From: Cydia pomonella
Taxonomy: Eukaryota > Arthropoda > Insecta > Lepidoptera > Tortricidae
Assembly: GCF_033807575.1 (NCBI RefSeq)
Contig: NC_084704.1
Span: forward strand, 30,233,968-30,297,967
DNA: 64,000 bases
Direction: 5' to 3'
Below the pieces are notes generated by a model. It was not told the origin of the DNA and ran no database searches. It saw nothing but the letters and a program-made list of their open reading frames with translations. Positions 58,525-64,000 of this stretch are shown here, one piece after another; within the stretch, counting starts at the first letter, position 1, and every line of letters begins with the position of its first letter. A program made the translations under genes and the position numbers.

Positions 58525-59320
58525 TAATGGGCTGTGCTCTGAAGAATTGTTTGACATGATGCCAACGGCCACTTTCTATCACCGCACCGCTCGCCGTCGG
58601 CAGGGTGTTCATCCTTGGGAAGCGGTGGCCTCCTTCTGCGAAGAAGTCATGTCGCAGAAGGAGAAGGCGGAGAGGGAGCGAGAAACGTCTGCTGACGCGA
58701 TTCCTCTCCGTCGCAGGCGGCAGGGCCAAAGGCAGAGAGCGCATGCTCGCCTCGAGCCTTAGGGCCAGCGGGCACTGGACCCGCATTGCACAGACGTCGT
58801 CGGGGGGCGGGGGATCACGCGTTTCTGATCCCCCCCTCCATTGTGAGGGTGCCCTGGCATTAAGCCGGGGCTGCCGGAGGGCGCCGTGGTGAATGTCATC
58901 ATCGATCCCAGTGCGCCCTCATTAACGGTAAAGAGGGTGAAACGCCGGAGTGGGTTTAGTGGGTAGGGCTAAATTCTCCCCCCCTCTTCCCTGGAGAGGG
59001 GAAAGGAGTGGCGAGTCCCACACACCGTGCGTAAATGCATTCCCACTCCGTCAACAAAAAAAAAAAAAAAAAAAAGGGTGTTCATCCTCATACTCTAGAG
59101 CCTAAATGGTCGCGCACTGTGCGGTTTAAGAGGAATTTCCTTCCGCGGGCGCTCCGGCTATACAGTATGGGGTTCTTCAAAAAAGGAGTGTACAGGTTTT
59201 TAAAGGGTCGGTAACGCGCATGTAACACCTCTGGAGATACAGGCGTCCATAGGCTACGATGACTGCTTACCATCAGGCGGGCCGTATGCTTGTTTGCCAC
59301 CGACGTGGTATTAAAAAAGT
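58525..59320 (+). mobile_element. LINE 3' end split by another LINE
   Basis: Upstream part 58525-58615 reads NGLCSEELFDMMPTATFYHR then TARRRQGVHP. Downstream part from 59076 reads GVHPHTLEPKWSRTVRFKRN, FLPRALRLYSMGFFKKGVYR then FLKGR and stop at 59212-59214. The order SEELF..HHRT..GxHP..VRF..FLPR is the jockey-like C-terminus. The 3' tail to 59315 has TGCTTACCATCAGGCGGGCC and GTTTGCCACCGACGTGGTAT. Confidence 0.8.
58616..59075 (+). mobile_element. 5'-truncated R1-type LINE insertion with poly(A)
   Basis: Flanked by the perfect 13 bp duplication GGGTGTTCATCCT (58603-58615 and 59076-59088) and ending in 20 A. The first part encodes WEAVASFCEEVMSQKEKAER and IPLRRRRQGQRQRAHARLEP before a stop, like the C-terminus of R1-clade LINEs as I remember it. 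The 3' UTR holds a GGGGATCACG...GATCCCCC stem. Confidence 0.85.
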
Positions 59321-60103
59321 TCATTGGAATTTAAAACTTCATTACTACTACAGTACTAATGCACTAATAAGGGCAAGGGACCAAACCATATTAATAATTT
59401 AGTCCAGATTAAGAAATCTGAATGCCGAAATCTAACCTAACCTGAATGTCACTAGTAAATTATTAACGAGTAACCGACTACCCCGACGTTAGTATTTTGT
59501 TTCTATATATGCTAGAATGCGTTTCCAATAACTTTATTTTCTTATATAATTCAGCATATAATCGAGTTTAGATTTAACTACCCTGAACCTTCTTATTTAT
59601 ATTCAGCATTCTTGTAATCAGGAATATTTGCAATAATAGGCCGATTTTCCCAACGAGATGAATAACGTGCCCTAACTATCAACAATTTGATCCTATAGAT
59701 ATAGATGAATGACTATTGTTGGTAAATTACTATAAATGATAGCCTTCAGTGTAAATATGTCCAGTATAAAATTCTGTTTTTGATGACCATTTTTTCAAAA
59801 ATTTCTGGTAAGTAGTCAAAAATCATACGAATATTTAAAAAAAAAAACTACAACAACACTTCTTCTTTCTCGCGTTGTTCCGGTTCCAATTTTAAAAGTC
59901 AGAATTATCGTTAGTCACAGTACAAAATAGTCATATTTATTCAATTAAAATGAATGAATATTAGTTATGATAAGAATATCAATTATAAGGTCCATAACAA
60001 ATCCAGATCAAATAAAAAAAAAACAGGTTATGAACCTGTTATTATTACAATCAGATTAAGCATTATGGCGTCAATATCGCAGGCAAAGTGTAAGATTCCG
60101 TCT

Positions 60104-60768
60104 TTTACAAACGGCATCCTCATTTTACAAACGTGAAACGTTATGCAAATTGCCGAAGGCAAATTGTAAAAAGTCCGCATTTTGAGAAATACCTTATGAC
60201 ATTAACAGCGCCGATAGCAATCTGCTGCAGCATTTTGGTTGCATTAGTTCTTTAATTTACCAAGAGTGGCGCTGCACGTCAAAACAATAAAAAACGCTAG
60301 GGTGTCTACCAAATCTGGAGTTTGTCGGACTTATTAGAGGTGCGGGGGCGGGGGAGGTCTTTGGTTCTGGGTGGTTCCATCGCTACGAAAGACAGTACAT
60401 TCGACTCCGCAGCTTCGGCTTGCTGGTCGCCTTCAGCCGCTCGCCTCGCTCGTTCCCGTTACGTTATCCGTCACAGTGGGCAAGGGCTGCTCTCCCTGCG
60501 CGCCTCCGATCTCGAAATTGCTCTCTAGCAGGACAGCCAAGACGACGTTGATAGTGGGGTGCTCTGATTCAGTTTTGGGTGACTTTGAGATTATAGTGGC
60601 CTTGAGATTAGTATTGTAGTATAAAAGTTAATATAAATTGATAAAACAGCAAACCATGGTCCCTTAGATGACCATTACGTTTACTTTGATACTATTGAGC
60701 CGGCTCACAATTCGCCTTCGGCAATTTGCATAGCGTTTCACGTTTGTAAAATGACGACGCCGTTTGTA
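60104..60768. mobile_element. 665 bp element with about 63 bp inverted ends
   Basis: TTTACAAACGGCATCCTCAT, TTTACAAACGTGAAACGTTA and TGCAAATTGCCGAAGGCAAA are mirrored at 60706-60768. Outer ATGGCG/CGCCAT pieces may extend it to about 60066-60792. The GC-rich core has short open frames without known motifs. Confidence 0.7.
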
Positions 60769-60892
60769 GCCTTACCGACTGCGCCATCTAAAATATGTAT
60801 TGTGACTGTGATGGAGGAATAAATAACAATAATAAGATGGTTGTAAGAGTGAATACCTACACATATGAAAGTATTTATGTAGAAATGTAACA

Positions 60893-61374
60893 TTAAGTAA
60901 TTATAATAAAAATACGGTAAAAACCTATTCCTTCAATTATTTTTAATAAAAAGGTAGCAAAAGGCCGTAGCTTACAATTTGACTGCGACATCAATATCAC
61001 GTTGCGATATCACGAATAAAATTACTCGTATTTTTGGATCACACGCTAGCCGTGCTTAAGACCGAGAGACTTCAACGTGAAACTTATTAACACAAGTTTT
61101 GTATAACTTCACGTACAAGAGTTACAAGACTGACGAAAATGTCGAGCATACTGAGAACTTTATTATTCTAAAATCAAATTTCTATATCGTTACATTTTCA
61201 GTTTTAAGTTTAAAATACCTAAGTGCTGATATTTTCGAAACACATGCATTTTTAGAAAACACTAATAGATATATAGTCCCGCAGTTACACAGTACATACT
61301 GTGCACACTAGGCTTCATTTAAAAAATAATTGAAGGAATAGGTTTTTACCGTATTTTTATGATAATTACTTTAT
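60893..61374. mobile_element. 480 bp element with about 53 bp inverted ends
   Basis: TTAAGTAATTATAATAAAAA then TACGGTAAAAACCTATTCCT and TCAATTATTTTT are mirrored at 61322-61374 with about two mismatches. The 70-codon frame at 61099 has no known motif. Confidence 0.75.
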
Positions 61375-61727
61375 TGTTTCACATCTAAATAAATAAAAAA
61401 TGTGATAAAAAAGCCAAAAAAATTCCGAAAACATTTGACATTGACAGTTACTCCATACAAAAATGAATTGTCATACGGATCATTATTCGCCGCGTCAAGT
61501 GTAGTTACTCTAGAAGCACTACTCATTAACTCAATTCACTGCAAAGCTAATCATGTAGGGCTACGCCGTAACCTAGTGCGTTGGTCAGCTACTCTTGTAG
61601 TGATAGTCGTAATATTATTTACTACTCAACTACTCTAGCTAGAGCCCGATTCAGATATAACAACTCGTTGCGGTTTTGATCCTTTTTTGATACGACTTTG
61701 AAGTTGAAGATAGTTAGTTAGGCATTT

Positions 61728-61995
61728 TCCGCAAATCGACAACCATTATGCATATTTTGCGTGAAATTGAGGTAGTGTTACTCTAACCACCCCAGCTCCT
61801 CCACGAAGCCTAGCAATGTTTTCAGGTTGCTAACTGCCTCCGTTAGTGTGCACGGAGGCCCTAGGTATTTGCTCCTGTATACTTCTACCTCTTTGCAGTC
61901 TAGGAGAATCTGTTTTCTTGTTTCCTCTTCTTCTAAGCTGGGGCTGTCTGTTTTACCCATATTGTGTCGGTGTTTGTTTAGTGTGTTGTGTTCTG
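61728..61995 (-). mobile_element. LINE C-terminal fragment (-)
   Basis: The reverse strand reads EEEETRKQILLDCKEVEVYR then SKYLGPPCTLTEAVSNLKTL then LGFVEELGWLE and stop, an ending I know from lepidopteran LINE ORF2 proteins. The 3' tail CCGCAAATCGACAACC is shared with 48320-48345. Confidence 0.7.
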
Positions 61996-62004
61996 TAATT
62001 AATA

Positions 62005-62155
62005 GAAGTTGAAGATGAAGAAGAAGTGAGCGATGAATTTCAGAATGAACGTGTCGTCCATAACGACGTGCAAATCGATCGAGAATAGAGATCTAACCTT
62101 TAATAACATGACAATACGAGTCAAGGCACGCGTCTTCGTGAAGGACACGATCTAA
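62005..62155 (+). pseudogene. Acidic coding relic with one frameshift
   Basis: Reads EVEDEEEVSDEFQNERVVHN then DVQIDRE and stop; one base on, RDLTFNNMTIRVKARVFVKD then TI and stop. Such acidic-then-basic ends occur in some transposases (for example PIF/Harbinger), but I cannot assign it. Confidence 0.3.
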
Positions 62156-62268
62156 ATCGCGATGTATCATAATTTAAGTTTTGTGTATAATTTATAGGTA
62201 CACAAAATATAAATGAATTCATTAGAAATTGGATGAATTCTCCCTTTATACTAGTGGATGGTCAGTTG

Positions 62269-62453
62269 GAGGTGTTGAGTCGCTTTCGCCACGTGCTTAC
62301 AATACGAATGGTCAACATATAGTTGATATATCTATGTTATGAATAACGGCTCAATTCGAACTTTAAAATATTAGGTCTAGATACGATATGGATTGGATAT
62401 GTCAGTATCAAAAGTGACGTTTATTCATACGAAAACGTCACTTTTGACACATG
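62269..62453 (+). repeat. 185 bp direct repeat, copy 1
   Basis: Two mismatches seen against 62805-62989. It contains the hairpin AAAAGTGACGTTT/AAACGTCACTTTT and ends at the hairpin. Confidence 0.85.
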
Positions 62454-62804
62454 ACACAGATGGTCAGTTCCAAAAGAAATCGATTGAAAATATCAAACGT
62501 ACAAAAAAAATATACGTAATTTACGACAATAATTTAATTGAGTAGGTAAGTTTATTTACAGCATATAAGTATATTGTCTTATTTTTGATAACATAGGCTT
62601 ATCCATGTTAGTTATTATTTTCGACGTCAAAGTGACATAAAATGCTGTCTCCGATCGTTAAAGATACCTCACGCTGACTGGTGGAGGCGAAATGTTTTGA
62701 GAGTCGTGCGTGACATGCACGTCAATCACAAAGACAATCGTCAAGGTCGTATCAAAACCATAACAAGTTGCTAAATCGGAATCGGGCTCCGTGCCTACAT
62801 CTGT

Positions 62805-62989
62805 GAGGTGTTGAGTCGCTTTCGCCACGTGCTTACAATACGAATGGTCAACATATAGTTGATATATCTATGTTATGAATAACGGCTCAATCCGAACTTT
62901 AAAATATTAGGTCTAGATACGATATGCATTGGATATGTCAGTATCAAAAGTGACGTTTATTCATACGAAAACGTCACTTTTGACACATG
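62805..62989 (+). repeat. 185 bp direct repeat, copy 2
   Basis: Lies 536 bp after copy 1. Unlike copy 1 it continues into the inverted counterpart at about 63165-63232. Confidence 0.85.
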
Positions 62990-63232
62990 GGTCAGAATTA
63001 TTTTCATTTTCTTATTTTTTGTCTTCACCCCATTTTCTGGGGACAAAAAACAAGACAATGAACATGCAAAAGCACAATTTCTTTATTATATACTTTAGAG
63101 AATAGACAAATACAAGCATGACAGAGTGGTCAGAAACAAGATAACGAAAAAAAATTTGACCCACTGACATATCCGATCCATATCGTAACTAGACCTAATA
63201 TTTGACGTATCTTAAAGTTCAAATCCGGCAGT
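62883..63232. mobile_element. 350 bp MITE with inverted ends
   Basis: GAACTTTAAAATATTAGGTC, TAGATACGATATGCATTGGA and TATGTCAGT at the left recur inverted at 63165-63225. Copy 1 of the direct repeat is a half-element of the same family. Confidence 0.65.
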
Positions 63233-64000
63233 AAGTTTGTACTATAGACGTTATGGGTGAGACGATATTATTATGATATTTGTACGCAATCCTTTGTCCT
63301 ATCATTATTTGATTACTTAGAACAATAAAAAGTTTCCATTTCCTGTTGTTCGATTTTACATTTTACATTTTGATGTCTAAATTCTATCATTTTGTTATCA
63401 TTAGACCGTGCATATCGCTCGCGCCAGTACATGTATGAACATGTACGAGCGAAATACACGCGCGAATAAAAACAAATTGATAAATTAGATTAGATTACCT
63501 AGATGATTTATTTCATGAAAGACAATTACATAATAAGTTTGCATCAATGACAAAAAATATAATAATTTCGATCATGATCGTAAAAAAAAAAAAACAATAC
63601 TAATGAAATAAAATTATAGCTCCAATAAGGATTTTCAATACAATTAGAATAAGAGAAAGTAGGTAAACATTTACAAATTCACAATGTCAAAAACTTACGA
63701 AAATACGAGAAAAAAAAACGATAAACAAAAAGTCAATTAATCTCCAATAGAAACATTAGAAACATAAGAAAGATCAGTGTTGTATGTTGACGATTCTTAT
63801 TGGGAGATATTATTTGTAATATTTTATACCTACTCTATTTATAGGACAGTGTAAGTAGTTACACGAAAACAATGTCAATAAGAAACAAAAAGAATGAAAC
63901 ATTTCATATATAATATCGATATCATTTAGATATCAAAATGTACGTTCGAATTGGCTTGAAGGAGCAATGTCGAGGAAGCTTCCGAAATTTTATTGATCTG
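63233..64000. other. AT-rich DNA without recognised features
   Basis: Only A-runs and a GTACATG palindrome near 63428-63446; no gene or repeat assigned. Confidence 0.4.

Larger units (their letters stand above)
61642..62789. mobile_element. 1.15 kb element with GAGCCCGATTC ends and nested inserts
   Basis: GAGCCCGATTC...CAACTCGTTGCGGTTTTGAT at the left is mirrored by ATCAAAACCATAACAAGTTG and GAATCGGGCTC at the right; the left arm has a roughly 10 bp extra piece. Inside are a LINE fragment (61728-61995), a coding relic (62005-62155) and one copy of a 185 bp repeat. Confidence 0.6.

Noticed and set aside
58547..58762. 71-residue protein starting MFDMMPTATF
   Set aside because: It is an accidental in-frame fusion of one LINE with a second LINE inserted into it, as shown by the 13 bp target duplication.

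Overview
This window looks like nuclear DNA from a lepidopteran insect. It is AT-rich, has spliced genes with short introns, and is packed with repeats I recognise as typical of moths and butterflies: tRNA-derived SINEs, jockey-, R1- and RTE-type LINE 3' ends, and many hairpin-forming MITEs. There are no bacterial-type operons, CRISPR arrays or rRNA genes. Family names rest on remembered motifs, not searches.

One protein-coding gene is well supported: the last seven coding exons (31794-35073, + strand) of a large coiled-coil protein, followed by a long 3' UTR with poly(A) signals near 36041 and 37649. The exons splice in one frame into 496 residues: a coiled-coil body, a Ser/Pro-rich linker and a proline-rich tail ending in a stop. 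I tentatively place it in the MTUS/ATIP (microtubule-associated tumour suppressor) family. One intron must use a GC donor. The exons are far richer in G+C than their surroundings. Earlier exons must lie upstream, either beyond the window or hidden in the 31.8 kb before the first visible exon, which would make a very large intron.

Layout: 1-31.8 kb is repeat-studded intron or intergenic DNA, with LINE remnants, SINEs, and hAT-, piggyBac- and MULE-like MITEs, several with target-site duplications (TSDs) readable at both ends. 31.8-37.7 kb is the gene end. 37.85-43.3 kb is the most striking part: a broken RTE-type LINE holds two almost identical 2.5 kb transposons head to tail, with CAG at all three boundaries, CAC...GTG termini, subterminal TCTCGCG-type motifs, an exon-like coding fragment and a LINE 3' end as cargo. 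43.3-64 kb is again dense in nested repeats: a SINE head, MITEs with long arms, a 1 kb element with about 175 bp inverted arms, an R1-like LINE tail inserted in another LINE with a 13 bp TSD, and overlapping inverted-repeat elements at 60-63.2 kb.

The mobile elements are fragments or non-autonomous; no intact transposase or reverse transcriptase was seen. The clearest candidate for something undescribed is the tandem CMC-like (CACTA/Mirage/Chapaev) element that appears to have captured a cellular exon.
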